Shown here one piece after another: positions 27,206-36,329 of a DNA stretch of 64,000 bases. The notes under the pieces are model-generated. The model had not been told where the DNA came from and did no database searches. It saw nothing but the letters and a program-made list of their open reading frames with translations. Position 1 is the stretch's first letter; the number at the start of each line of letters is the position of its first letter. Made by a program: the position numbers and the translations under genes. The stretch lies in the NCBI RefSeq assembly GCF_000014585.1, contig NC_008319.1, forward strand, positions 1,302,001-1,366,000, in the 5' to 3' direction. Source of the DNA: Synechococcus sp. CC9311 (GTDB taxonomy: Bacteria > Cyanobacteriota > Cyanobacteriia > PCC-6307 > Cyanobiaceae).

Positions 27206-28441
27206 TTAGCTGATTGTATTACTGCTATCTTTTTGGGTTATTTCCTCTGGCAACCTAAATCCTGTACTAACCTGAAGTTGCTTCAACAACGTGGCAATTG
27301 AAAGATTAGTCTGCCCCTGTCGTTCACCAATGAGATTGACTTCTTCAACCTCAATAGGCCGAACAGTATCACTTAGCATTGTAAGAAGGGGTTCGAGCTT
27401 TTGCAATAAAAATAGTCGCTTAGCATCATCACCTGAACGTTGCAGTGATGCGACTAAATCGCGTAAACCTTCAGCTTGAGACCGTCCTTGTTCAATGATA
27501 GTTGCGGCCTCACCTTTCGCCTCCGCCATCATTGTTTGACATTCTGACTCTGCAGGTGCAATAACGTCAGCTTCTAATTGTTGTGTCACTTGTTTAATAC
27601 GCTGTTCTTGTACTGGAAGCTCTGCTTCGGCTCGAGCTAATTCAGCGCCAATGCGTGCTTCCTCCTCAGCAACTAACGCATCTCGCCTCGTCAATGCATC
27701 TTGCACCCTCTTGTTGGCATTTGCTGTCGCGATAGCTAGGTCTTTATCAAGTCTTCTCAATGATGTAATTCTTTCATTTTCAGCACGCTTTACAGCAGAC
27801 TGTGACTTAGCCTCTGCTTCTGCAATGCGGGAATCTCTCTTCAATTCAACTAATTGCTTTCTTCCAATCGAGTCGAGATATAAGACATCATCTGAGATGT
27901 TTTGAATCTGAAGTGTATCCAATACTAAACCGAGTTTTTGAAGGTCATCCTCAGCTTCCTCCAAAAGAGTGCGTGCAAAGGTTACCTTGTCTTCATTTAA
28001 TTGCTCCGGAGTTAAACTTGCCATCACACCTCTCAAATTCCCTTCAAGAGTTTCTTTGGCAATGTGTCGAATTTCATCTTGAGATTTGCCAATTAAACGC
28101 TCAATCGCGTTATGAATTCCGGGCTCATCGCCTGATATCTTGATATTTGCGACACCAGATACATTTAATGGAATACCCCCACGTGAATAGGCATTTGTTA
28201 CTTGCAGATCAATGATCATATTGCTTAGATCCAAGCGCATCACCTCTTCGAGCAATGGAATGCGAAGCGCACTTCCACCACGAACTGTGCGATATCCCAC
28301 CTTTTGACCTGATCCAGTTGTTCTCCTCAGACCAGCAAAGATCAAAGCCTCACTCGGTTGACAGATGTAATACAACTGACGAAGAAGGGCAATAAAAGCC
28401 CATAAACCTGCAGCACCTGTTAACCCAATAGCTACGAACAT
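27206..28441 (-). CDS. flotillin-like SPFH/band 7 protein
   Basis: A 411-residue protein: an N-terminal membrane span (1-22), then an SPFH domain (about 28-200) with GYRTVRGGSALRIPLLEEV and a conserved LEGNLRGVMASLTPEQLNEDKVTFA. A long Ala/Glu-rich coiled coil (about 200-330) and a short tail follow. Flotillins form ring-like scaffolds in ordered membrane patches. The upstream paralogue at 28444-29796 ends two bases before its ATG, so this is the last gene of the NfeD/flotillin operon. Confidence 0.87.
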   Translation of the reverse strand: MFVAIGLTGAAGLWAFIALLRQLYYICQPSEALIFAGLRRTTGSGQKVGYRTVRGGSALRIPLLEEVMRLDLSNMIIDLQVTNAYSRGGIPLNVSGVANIKISGDEPGIHNAIERLIGKSQDEIRHIAKETLEGNLRGVMASLTPEQLNEDKVTFARTLLEEAEDDLQKLGLVLDTLQIQNISDDVLYLDSIGRKQLVELKRDSRIAEAEAKSQSAVKRAENERITSLRRLDKDLAIATANANKRVQDALTRRDALVAEEEARIGAELARAEAELPVQEQRIKQVTQQLEADVIAPAESECQTMMAEAKGEAATIIEQGRSQAEGLRDLVASLQRSGDDAKRLFLLQKLEPLLTMLSDTVRPIEVEEVNLIGERQGQTNLSIATLLKQLQVSTGFRLPEEITQKDSSNTIS

Positions 28442-28443
28442 TA

Positions 28444-29796
28444 CTAATTTCCTCTGTTTGATAGTGTGTCGATAAGATCAATGCCAAAAATTTCTTTGAC
28501 TTGATCAAAGAACTGACGGACAACAACGTGATTCAGCGCTACAAGGCTGGCAAGACTGGATGCATCGTTTCCATCCAAGGTTGTAATCCTTTTCAAATGA
28601 AGTCGTCCAGGAAGACGTGTGGCGTGATCAAGCACCATTTCAATTTGCTGAAGCAAAAAAACGAGCTCTGCAGTGCTACCAGCCTCTTCCCAGACCTGTG
28701 TGAGTAGATCATTCACTAACGCACTTGCCTTAACGTCCTCGGCCGTTGCAGCAGCCATGCCACGAGCTCTTAATTCTTTAGCCTTTTGATTTGCTTGTGC
28801 AGGAAGAACTTGTTCGGCTTGCAGCCTTAATCGCTCCAGCTCAGCTCTTACTTTTTGTAGTTTTTGCTCCGCTATCGCTCTAGCTTCCAATTCAGCCGCT
28901 TCTGTTCTCTCCTCTTCAGATCGAGCCTTCTTTTCCATTTGGGCTATTTTGGTACGCACACCGTTATCTTTTTCAAGAACCACGGTCTGAGCCTCAGTCC
29001 GCACCACTTCAGCTTTTTCTTCCATTTCCGCTTCAACTCGCTCAGCTTGACCGATCGCCTCAGCCTCTGCAATTTCTGCATCACGGACGATCTGAGCAAC
29101 TCTTCTTCGACTAATTGAATTGAGATAATCAACATCATCTGAAACGCTTTGAATCTTTAACGTATCCAGTTGAAGTCCGAGTCGTCTCAGGTCATCGCCC
29201 ACATCTTTGGCAATTTGCTCAGCAAAACGAAGACGGTCTTCATTCACCTCTTCCGGAGTGAGCTGTGCAAGAACACTACGAAGATTGCCCTCTAGGTTTT
29301 CTTGTGCAACCTGGATAATTTCACGGGAATCACGTCCGAGAAAACGTTCGATTGCATTGTTGCGAACATCAGGATCCGTACTGACCTTCACGTTGGCAAT
29401 CGCCTGAATATTCAGGGGTGTGCCTCCATTGGAGTAAGCATTTTTTACTTCAACCAAAACAGGTAGAAGTGTGACATCCATTCGCCGTGCTGTTTCGAGC
29501 ACAGGTTTCACAAACGTCCAACCACCATTAGCAACAACTCGATATCCCTTGAACCCCTGACTTCCTTGGTTGGAGCGTGACCCCGTCACAACCAACATTT
29601 CATTGGGGCGACAGATTCGTATCATCCATCGACTCAGAAGGGTCAGTCCCACAAGACTGACAACAACAATGCCCACTCCACCTGCGACTGTGTTGTTTTG
29701 GTCCCTCGACAGGAATCCAAGCGGTTGTGAGGGCTGCTCATGGAGCAGTCGTGAAGACATTGAGATCCAACCAACTGACCTTGGCTTAGCTCTCAT
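28444..29796 (-). CDS. flotillin-like SPFH/band 7 protein
   Basis: A protein of about 450 residues with a membrane span near 42-62. Its SPFH domain shares NVKVSTDPDVRNNAIERFLG and LEGNLRSVLAQLTPEEVNEDRLRFA with the downstream paralogue. A long charged coiled coil, rich in EAEAIGQAERVEAEMEEKAE-type repeats, follows. The ATG at 29796 is taken; an internal ATG at 29760 is possible. It sits between nfeD-like and the second flotillin gene on one strand, with gaps of about 20 and 2 bases. Confidence 0.87.
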   Translation of the reverse strand: MRAKPRSVGWISMSSRLLHEQPSQPLGFLSRDQNNTVAGGVGIVVVSLVGLTLLSRWMIRICRPNEMLVVTGSRSNQGSQGFKGYRVVANGGWTFVKPVLETARRMDVTLLPVLVEVKNAYSNGGTPLNIQAIANVKVSTDPDVRNNAIERFLGRDSREIIQVAQENLEGNLRSVLAQLTPEEVNEDRLRFAEQIAKDVGDDLRRLGLQLDTLKIQSVSDDVDYLNSISRRRVAQIVRDAEIAEAEAIGQAERVEAEMEEKAEVVRTEAQTVVLEKDNGVRTKIAQMEKKARSEEERTEAAELEARAIAEQKLQKVRAELERLRLQAEQVLPAQANQKAKELRARGMAAATAEDVKASALVNDLLTQVWEEAGSTAELVFLLQQIEMVLDHATRLPGRLHLKRITTLDGNDASSLASLVALNHVVVRQFFDQVKEIFGIDLIDTLSNRGN

Positions 29797-29817
29797 CAAA
29801 CAGATTGACCACAGATC

Positions 29818-30321
29818 TCACATTCGGTCCACGCGCAGGGTGTGCTGATCACTAGCCACGACCACCACCATGGTCCCTTCTTCGAGTGTTCCTGCATTGC
29901 TAAGAGCAGGTCTGCGGATCAAACTGCCACGCACTTTCAATTCAACAAAGCCACGTTGGTTTTTGGCAACAGTCAGAGTGATTTGTCCTTGTTGACCAAC
30001 TAAGTCGTCATTTCGGATGAGGGTGTCTGCCTCCCGGCGGCTCATCAAGCGCAAAACGTGTGAAGCTCCCCATCCCATAGCCAGCCCCATAGCGCTGGCA
30101 ACGATCAAAGTGGGCAAGCCGCTGTCCTTAGGACTAAGAATTAACATCAACAGACCGCATAACCCAAATCCACAGAGTCCGAATGACCAAAACGGCGTAC
30201 TGAATAACAGGCTTAGGTTTCCGCCTAAACCATCGCCATCCAGCCCACCAGCATCATTGTCAAGAGAGAGGGCAATCAAGACAACGCCTGCAACAAGGCA
30301 AAAGGAGTAGGTCCAAACCAT
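29818..30321 (-). CDS. NfeD-like membrane protein
   Basis: A 167-residue protein with three hydrophobic spans in the first 95 residues and a C-terminal OB-like beta domain (DDLVGQQGQITLTVAKNQRGFVELKVRGSLIRRPA). That layout is the one seen in short NfeD proteins encoded upstream of flotillins. NfeD proteins pair with flotillins in membrane organisation. It is the first gene of the three-gene operon; ATG start. Confidence 0.8.
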   Translation of the reverse strand: MVWTYSFCLVAGVVLIALSLDNDAGGLDGDGLGGNLSLLFSTPFWSFGLCGFGLCGLLMLILSPKDSGLPTLIVASAMGLAMGWGASHVLRLMSRREADTLIRNDDLVGQQGQITLTVAKNQRGFVELKVRGSLIRRPALSNAGTLEEGTMVVVVASDQHTLRVDRM

Positions 30322-30533
30322 CGAAGATCAGCAGCTGAGTACTCATAATGGCGATCTGTATTGATTCTGGTCCCGTTACCCGATCAAGGCCACTACTGAT
30401 GGGATGAATGGATAGGCCAGATCAAGAAACAGTAATAAGTAGCATCACATCAAAACCAATCAACCATTAATAAAACTCTTATGCTTTCATCAATTTCCAC
30501 ACATTGAGCACAATTCATCCAAACTGACAGATC

Positions 30534-31325
30534 ATGAAAGAGCGTGAATCAGCACCTACACAAAATTGGAATTCATTTTGGAATTTCCACTTAGGAGCCT
30601 GGAGTGGAAAGTGGTCGCGTTATCAACCAACTGGTGAGTTATCAGAAACATTTCTAAGTTGCCGATCCTTTAGTGCAGATCCACACAAAAAATGTATCAA
30701 CCAATTGAACCAGTATTTATATGATGATGGACAGAATGTCAAAAAAGAATGGAATTACAGCTTCCTAGAGCACTGCAAAGAAGATGGATTCATGCATCCA
30801 GCAAGTGACTACATGAGAGGCCTAGCTTTCAAGAATGGTGCTGCCGCATGGCTCGTTCCTCAGCTCATTCTAAACCAATATTTTCCAATGGAGCTTTTTC
30901 TTGCCAACAAAAATGTACGTCTCAGCGTCGGCATGCTCTATGGGTTGAACGGTGCACTTGAGAGAATAGCCTGCATTCGTGAGCAGAGGAATAATCTAGT
31001 TCAGTCAACCTGGTCAGATGACGTTCAAATGATCCCGTCTTGGGACATAGGAAACAACTGGCGAGGAATCACTAATACTATTGATGCAACTTTAAATCGA
31101 TCGAGAGTTGCAGGTACATTTGAAATGACTTCACAACCTGGTGATAACGAATACTTTTTTCCTGATAACATAATTTTACGCTGTCCAGAAAGACTTAGTT
31201 TCAATAAACCATTTGCAATAAGTTCGATATGGCTTGAATCCAACAATCAGCTAAGGACAATCATGGCATCCTATGGGGCCGATTCAAGCTTAATTGACGT
31301 TCGCCTACAGCATCTATCACGATAA
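30534..31325 (+). CDS. DUF3598 family protein
   Basis: A 263-residue soluble protein. The opening NWNSFWNFHLGAWSGKWSRYQPTGE is characteristic of cyanobacterial DUF3598 proteins, which are predicted beta-barrels of lipocalin type. The rest alternates hydrophobic strands and ends IMASYGADSSLIDVRLQHLSR. The function is unknown; a ligand- or pigment-binding barrel is a family-based guess. It converges with the J-domain gene. Confidence 0.8.
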   Translation: MKERESAPTQNWNSFWNFHLGAWSGKWSRYQPTGELSETFLSCRSFSADPHKKCINQLNQYLYDDGQNVKKEWNYSFLEHCKEDGFMHPASDYMRGLAFKNGAAAWLVPQLILNQYFPMELFLANKNVRLSVGMLYGLNGALERIACIREQRNNLVQSTWSDDVQMIPSWDIGNNWRGITNTIDATLNRSRVAGTFEMTSQPGDNEYFFPDNIILRCPERLSFNKPFAISSIWLESNNQLRTIMASYGADSSLIDVRLQHLSR

Positions 31326-31348
31326 ACAGAATTAGTGAATTTGATGAT

Positions 31349-32161
31349 CTAAACATGAAGCAGCAGGAACTGATAAGCTTCATTGATTCTACGAAATTCG
31401 TCAGCAGAACCGCCTATATCAGGGTGATGGTTTTTCACCAAACGACGATAAGACTTCTTAATTGCGTCTTGCGATGCACCCCGCTTAAGTCCTAAAACAT
31501 CGAGTGCCTCACGAATCGAAAACTCTGATGGATTGTTGCCGTTCCCGTAAGCCTGAGAGCTTCGGTCAGAGGCCCTCTGATCAGATCTAGTTCTACGACG
31601 TTGGCGCGAACTCTGTTGACGATTTTTTAATTCAAAAACAACCCGTTGCGGGTCTTCATCCAGCCACTCACGAGATCTAATGCCATACAAAGCAAAAGAA
31701 GCAAGCACAGCATATTTTTTTTTGGTCATCGGTTTCGGTATCGCAGCCACCAAGTCAGTACCTAAACCAGGCATCAGCCGATCCAAACGATCTTTGAGAT
31801 TCAGGTGAGAGTGAAAACTCTCGCGATTGAAGACATCGATGAGGTTTTCAAGGTCCTTGAGGCGAAGCTCACTCCAGCCTTGCTGGCGTGAAAGCGCTTC
31901 GCCCCAACGTTCAACCTGATCAGAGGAGACAGATGAAGATTTTGGTTCACGTTCATGGCTTTCCGCTTGAGAACGCTTTTGATATCTTGACTGTGAAGGC
32001 GTCCACTGACGCTGACGTAGCAAATCAATCTGCTTCTTGAGCTGCCGTACCTCTCTGCGAAGACTGTCGTTTTCAGCCAAGAGTGCATCAACATTGCTTG
32101 TAACGGTCTGACGACGATGCGGTTCAGCCGCTGACGACCAACGCCGAGGGTCAAACCCCAT
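31349..32161 (-). CDS. J-domain protein with coiled-coil N-terminus
   Basis: A protein of about 270 residues from the ATG at 32161. A coiled coil (SNVDALLAENDSLRREVRQLKK) lies near residues 22-43, followed by a basic low-complexity stretch and a helical middle region. The C-terminal J domain occupies the last 57 residues, with the catalytic HPD in KNHHPDIGG. J domains stimulate Hsp70 ATPase. The C-terminal placement of the domain marks a specialised co-chaperone rather than DnaJ itself. Confidence 0.85.
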   Translation of the reverse strand: MGFDPRRWSSAAEPHRRQTVTSNVDALLAENDSLRREVRQLKKQIDLLRQRQWTPSQSRYQKRSQAESHEREPKSSSVSSDQVERWGEALSRQQGWSELRLKDLENLIDVFNRESFHSHLNLKDRLDRLMPGLGTDLVAAIPKPMTKKKYAVLASFALYGIRSREWLDEDPQRVVFELKNRQQSSRQRRRTRSDQRASDRSSQAYGNGNNPSEFSIREALDVLGLKRGASQDAIKKSYRRLVKNHHPDIGGSADEFRRINEAYQFLLLHV

Positions 32162-32373
32162 TAGCTGACAACACAAGCCACAGGATCCACTGCCTTATTG
32201 CTCTGATCACCATAGGGTGTCAATCCAGCAGCTCAATGAGGTGGTTATCAATGCCCGAAAATCTGACATGGATTGACTACAAGGAAATCATTGATTCAAA
32301 AGATCTGTTACTACACAATAAAATAATCGATCAGCGCAGAGATGTCCATCACTAACCAGACTCGTTATCATCT

Positions 32374-33108
32374 ATGAATATTATTCTCCTCAAAAAACAA
32401 GATTTTATCAATCACTCAACCACTGCAATAATTCGTGATGATCGCTTAGTTCATATCCGACAAGTCTTGAATCCGAATGTGGGGCAATCATTAAAAGTTG
32501 GTCTTTTAGGCGGCAACTGTGGTTATGGCATCGTGGAATCGATCAATTCATACGGGATAATCCTTCAGATAGTCCTAAACGAACCAGCACCACATAGACA
32601 TCCATTTGACATCGTACTTGCATTACCACGACCCAAGATGCTGCGACGTATTTTACGAACAATTGCTGAATACGGAGTAGAAAACTTACATTTAATCAAT
32701 AGCGCGAGGGTAGAAAAAAGCTTCTGGCAGAGCCCACTCTTGACACCGGAGAAAATTCACGATGCACTGATTGTAGGCATGGAACGCTCCAAGGATACAT
32801 TAATGACAAATGTTAAATTGCACCGACGGTTTAGACCTTTTGTAGAAGATCAATTGCCTGAGATATGTGTAAATCGTACTTGCTGGCTTACAGATATGAA
32901 AGCAACTCAATCAATTGTTGATATTGAGAGCTCCTCAAAACCTGCCGTCGTCATGATTGGGCCTGAAGGTGGGTTCGTACCCTTTGAAATTGAGTTAGCA
33001 GAAACAAAAATTGCACGGTCTGTCCATCTAGGAGGAAGAACTCTTAGCGTAGATACCGCAGTAACAACAGTGTTAGCTCAAGCCTTACCGAAAAGTAGAC
33101 ACCAATAA
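32374..33108 (+). CDS. RsmE-like RNA methyltransferase
   Basis: A 244-residue protein. An N-terminal PUA-like part (RLVHIRQVLNPNVGQSLKVG) is followed by a SPOUT knot with AEYGVENLHLINSARVEKS, MIGPEGGFVPFEIELAE and HLGGRTLSVDTAVTTVLAQ. This is the fold of RsmE, which makes m3U1498 in 16S rRNA. The usual knot sequence LGxRxLRxETA reads LGGRTLSVDTA here, so the Arg is replaced by Ser and the Glu by Asp. It may be a divergent RsmE or a paralogue with another target. Confidence 0.8.
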   Translation: MNIILLKKQDFINHSTTAIIRDDRLVHIRQVLNPNVGQSLKVGLLGGNCGYGIVESINSYGIILQIVLNEPAPHRHPFDIVLALPRPKMLRRILRTIAEYGVENLHLINSARVEKSFWQSPLLTPEKIHDALIVGMERSKDTLMTNVKLHRRFRPFVEDQLPEICVNRTCWLTDMKATQSIVDIESSSKPAVVMIGPEGGFVPFEIELAETKIARSVHLGGRTLSVDTAVTTVLAQALPKSRHQ

Positions 33109-33283
33109 ATGATCAACTAAAAAAGAGAATAAAAGCTCATAAGTTAAGCTGCTCAGCTATTAGAATGATTGTGACTTCTAGGTACCATCACAAGCAATAA
33201 ACAAGAATAGCGATAACATGAGACTACGATCAGCTTCTTAAGAGGACCGTTGAGCATTTTACCTCACATAACTAGGAACGATA

Positions 33284-33511
33284 ATGCGTCTTGACGAATT
33301 CCAGAAAGATCTTTCCAAGCGAATTGGGAAGAGAGTCACCAACATCTTTAATCGAGATGGAGAACCTGTTCAGGAATTAATTGATCTCTACCAACCGTCT
33401 CCAGCTGGTTTCGCCGGACAACTGATTTTGGTGGATGGGTCCCGTCACTCTTGGGAGTTGTGGCAAGAGGCCGAAGAGATGTGGAACTTTCAATCCACAC
33501 GTATCTCCTGA
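33284..33511 (+). CDS. small conserved-looking hypothetical protein
   Basis: A 75-residue soluble protein starting MRLDEFQKDLSKRIGKRVTNIFNRDGEPVQELIDLY, helical then beta-rich, with many aromatic residues near the end (SRHSWELWQEAEEMWNF). It stands alone with its own leader. I believe similar short proteins occur in other picocyanobacteria but cannot name the family. Confidence 0.62.
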   Translation: MRLDEFQKDLSKRIGKRVTNIFNRDGEPVQELIDLYQPSPAGFAGQLILVDGSRHSWELWQEAEEMWNFQSTRIS

Positions 33512-34123
33512 TTAATGACCCCTGATTTAGATGTAATGAGAGGTTTTATAAATTGGAAAAAATTTAACACCAATCTGATCATGCTTAGATTCACAGATGG
33601 ACATTGATTCGTACCCTTTTCCGCAATGCCTAATCACTGCAATATCCCACTGTAATGCAGCGGTTCAGACCTTTTACCTGTGTATTTAAAAGCAATCTCA
33701 CCCAGACCACTGTTTGAAATTCGCCATGCCAACTCTGGAAATTTTTTGGATTAACCCTTTATGACAACGTTGACCCTCGATTGCGAAGTCCATTTGCCTC
33801 GACACTACAAAAAGTCCCCACGATCTCTTTAAGCAAGGACTGGGATTGAAGAAGTTCGGGATGCCCATCATCCTCTTGCTGTTCAACGGAAGAAGTGGAA
33901 TGCAATACAGCATCTTCGCTACACCGCAGATTCCTCACTCAATGCTGGCCGTCATACACGAAGCCTCTCAATTGAGCTAACACGGAATCCCACGTTTTTC
34001 AAAGTTTCGCCATGTAGATCCTGATCGCTTTCTCGCTGACCGTACGAATTCCGTTCCTTATCCACTACATGTTGACATGTTGATTGATTTCTAATCAAAC
34101 TGTTCATTGATTCAGAGGACCCT
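33512..34123. other. 612-bp gap with possible gene remnants
   Basis: No intact gene. Between about 33830 and 34020 two overlapping plus-strand frames of 44 and about 61 codons run without a good start, which could be a decayed gene or chance. An SD-like GAGGA at 34116-34120 precedes the TTG start of the SDR gene. Confidence 0.3.
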
Positions 34124-34789
34124 TTGGCCACCTTTCTTGTCACAGGCGCAAACAGGGGCATCGGACTTGAGTTCTGCCGTCAATTGCAAGCTCGTCATGA
34201 TCATGTGATTGCGGTATGCCGCCAAGCCTCTCCAGAGCTTGAGGCCATGGGTGTGGAAATTCAGTCGGACATCGAACTCACCAGTGAGACCTCTATCGCT
34301 GACCTAGTTCGGAACCTGATGAATCGGCAGTTGGATGGAGTCATTCTGAATGCAGGGATTCTGCAATCAATGGGGCTCGAGGAACTGGATAGCGAAGGAA
34401 TTAAACGTCAATTCGAGGTCAATGCGTTAGCCCCGTTGTTGTTGGCAAAATCATTGATCGGACAGATGCCTTACGGGGCGAAGCTGGCCCTGATCACCAG
34501 TCGAATGGGATCTATCGACGACAACACTTCGGGTGGCTCATATGGCTACCGGATGTCAAAAGTGGCACTGAACATCGCTGGACGATCATTATCAATCGAT
34601 TTGAAACCACGCGGAATTGCAGTAGCCATTCTCCATCCTGGGCTCGTCAGCACGCGAATGATCAATTTCAACCCTAATGGCATCAGCACAAAAACAGCAG
34701 TTCTAGGTCTTCTGGCAAGGATTGATGACCTTGAATTAGAAACCAGCGGGACGTTTTGGCACTCCAATGGTCAAAAGCTTCCATGGTGA
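34124..34789 (+). CDS. short-chain dehydrogenase/reductase
   Basis: A 221-residue Rossmann-fold oxidoreductase. The cofactor loop is TGANRGIG (residues 7-14), NAG lies near 85, the catalytic Ser is in LITSRMGS, and the Tyr/Lys pair is in SYGYRMSKVAL; HPGLVSTRM follows. The pattern fits the classical SDR type. The start is TTG with a GAGGA ribosome-binding site. The substrate is unknown. The gene converges with the minus-strand epimerase-like gene. Confidence 0.85.
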   Translation: MATFLVTGANRGIGLEFCRQLQARHDHVIAVCRQASPELEAMGVEIQSDIELTSETSIADLVRNLMNRQLDGVILNAGILQSMGLEELDSEGIKRQFEVNALAPLLLAKSLIGQMPYGAKLALITSRMGSIDDNTSGGSYGYRMSKVALNIAGRSLSIDLKPRGIAVAILHPGLVSTRMINFNPNGISTKTAVLGLLARIDDLELETSGTFWHSNGQKLPW

Positions 34790-34823
34790 GTTGATAAGAG
34801 ACAATGGTCAAAGCACAAGCTAC

Positions 34824-35039
34824 ATGATTACTCTTGCTGAAAATTTCAATAGTTCAAACTGTTTTTTGATAAAATGCATTGAACTCATTTTTATCGTAGA
34901 GGATTCTTTTTTTGATTTCTATCTACAACTTATCCTTAAACATCATGTCAAGGATTTCATTCTGTTGGTTGAATCCAACGATGCAAGTGATACATGGCGG
35001 CAGAGTAAGAACAGATTTGCGAAAAATTATGGTTTTTGA
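34824..35039 (+). CDS. doubtful 71-aa ORF
   Basis: An ATG frame of 71 codons in the gap between the SDR and the convergent epimerase-like gene. It is much more A+T-rich than either neighbour and has a glycosyltransferase-like snatch (KHHVKDFILLVESNDASDTW). There is no ribosome-binding site. It could be a fragment of a larger lost gene or chance. Confidence 0.25.
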   Translation: MITLAENFNSSNCFLIKCIELIFIVEDSFFDFYLQLILKHHVKDFILLVESNDASDTWRQSKNRFAKNYGF

Positions 35040-35076
35040 TTTTCAAATACGATCTTAAACCTCACAAACATCACAG

Positions 35077-35925
35077 CTAAACAAGAGTGGGCATCAACAT
35101 GGAAGGTGAGCTAAGGCGGAATCCTTTTGTTTTGATTTTGTCATTGGTAACTTTCGCATTCATTGATCTAGCACCTGGTGCATTTTCATTCGCCCAGATC
35201 ACAGGGGGCAAACCATCAATGTCGCAGATTTCATTAGACAATTGACGCCGACTCAGCTGCATATCGTCGACCAGGTTATAAATCCCAACAAGCTGATTAT
35301 TGAAAGCAAAACTCACACCATTGGTGATATCAAAAATGCCACTCCAAGCAGGAATATCATTTCCGTTTTTGGGAATCGATTCTCCAGCTGCCTGCTTGAT
35401 CATGGATACCATGTCTCGTCCAGGGCCATAAATACCACCAAGGCGCAGTACGCAGATTGAGGTGTCGGGACGATCGATTGTGAGCAAAACGTTTTCAGCC
35501 TCAACCAACATCGCATTCACAGGATTCAAACAATCCACAGGTGAGTCTTCTGTCACCAACTCACCTTGTTGATCTCCATACACCCCAGCAGAACTGATGT
35601 AGGTCACATGAAGCTGATGGGTGGACTGACGACAGCGCAGAGCTCGGGCAAGGTTTCGTATGCCATTCGAAAAAACGCCTTGATACCCGTCTCCATTCTG
35701 CGTGGGTGCGACGCTAATCAGCAAACCATGCTGGTCTTCAAGAAAAGAAAAATCGCAGTCTTGCTGAGCAAGATCAAGACTGATTGGCTCGTTGACCACG
35801 TTGCGCAACTCAGCAAACCGCTGTGACGTGCGGGTGGTGCCAACAACGTAATGCCCTTGGTTTTTCATGCTTGCCGCCACAAAGCTACCGACGTAGCCGC
35901 AGCCAATGACTGAGTAAGAGGACAT
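35077..35925 (-). CDS. NAD(P)-dependent epimerase/dehydratase-like protein (YeeZ type)
   Basis: A 282-residue extended-SDR protein. The N-terminal GCGYVGSFVAASM (8-20) is the GxGxxG cofactor loop. VTYISSAGVYGDQQGE contains the usual SSxxVYG motif, and CVLRLGGIYGPGRDM follows near 160-175. The canonical catalytic YxxxK appears changed (NAMLVEAEN lies where NPYxxxK is expected), as in the YeeZ/COG0451 group whose members often lack it. The role is unknown, possibly sugar- or cofactor-linked. Confidence 0.78.
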   Translation of the reverse strand: MSSYSVIGCGYVGSFVAASMKNQGHYVVGTTRTSQRFAELRNVVNEPISLDLAQQDCDFSFLEDQHGLLISVAPTQNGDGYQGVFSNGIRNLARALRCRQSTHQLHVTYISSAGVYGDQQGELVTEDSPVDCLNPVNAMLVEAENVLLTIDRPDTSICVLRLGGIYGPGRDMVSMIKQAAGESIPKNGNDIPAWSGIFDITNGVSFAFNNQLVGIYNLVDDMQLSRRQLSNEICDIDGLPPVIWANENAPGARSMNAKVTNDKIKTKGFRLSSPSMLMPTLV

Positions 35926-36329
35926 CAGGACAAGGACGAGTCAACCCATTTTTACAACTCTTTACCCATCAACTGTGGGTCGGTCGGTTCCCTATGCACC
36001 GGATCTCTGACATTGGGAAGGTTCTAGGGGAGCTCGGTTCGTCGTCTGCTAACGGAATGATGAACAGCAATCACATAAAAACATGATGCAAGTTTGTCTC
36101 TTTGAACTAAAATTTCTGATGGCTTTGTGAGCCGCCCACCACGAAGACGTCACTAATTTAAATGGGCCACACCGCCACCACATGACACAGCTACTAGAGA
36201 TTCAACAGTGAACTGGTAAATCAAAAGACTTAGTGATTCCAACTTCTTTAAATCAAATGATCTGGGCCGTATCGCTACTGATAGACATTGCTGATGAGTC
36301 TATGGTGACCTAAAAAAAGTCAATATCAC
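35926..36329. other. intergenic region, no gene supported
   Basis: About 400 bases between the start of the epimerase-like gene and the 3' end of the P450 gene. Only short frames occur. No hairpin convincing enough to call a terminator was found. Confidence 0.35.

Noticed and set aside
27651-29118. Plus-strand ORFs opposite the flotillin genes
   Set aside because: Ser/Phe/Leu-rich antisense frames produced by the Ala/Glu coiled-coil codons.
33830-34020. Overlapping short frames before the SDR gene
   Set aside because: No start codon, no family likeness; kept only as a note on a possible remnant.
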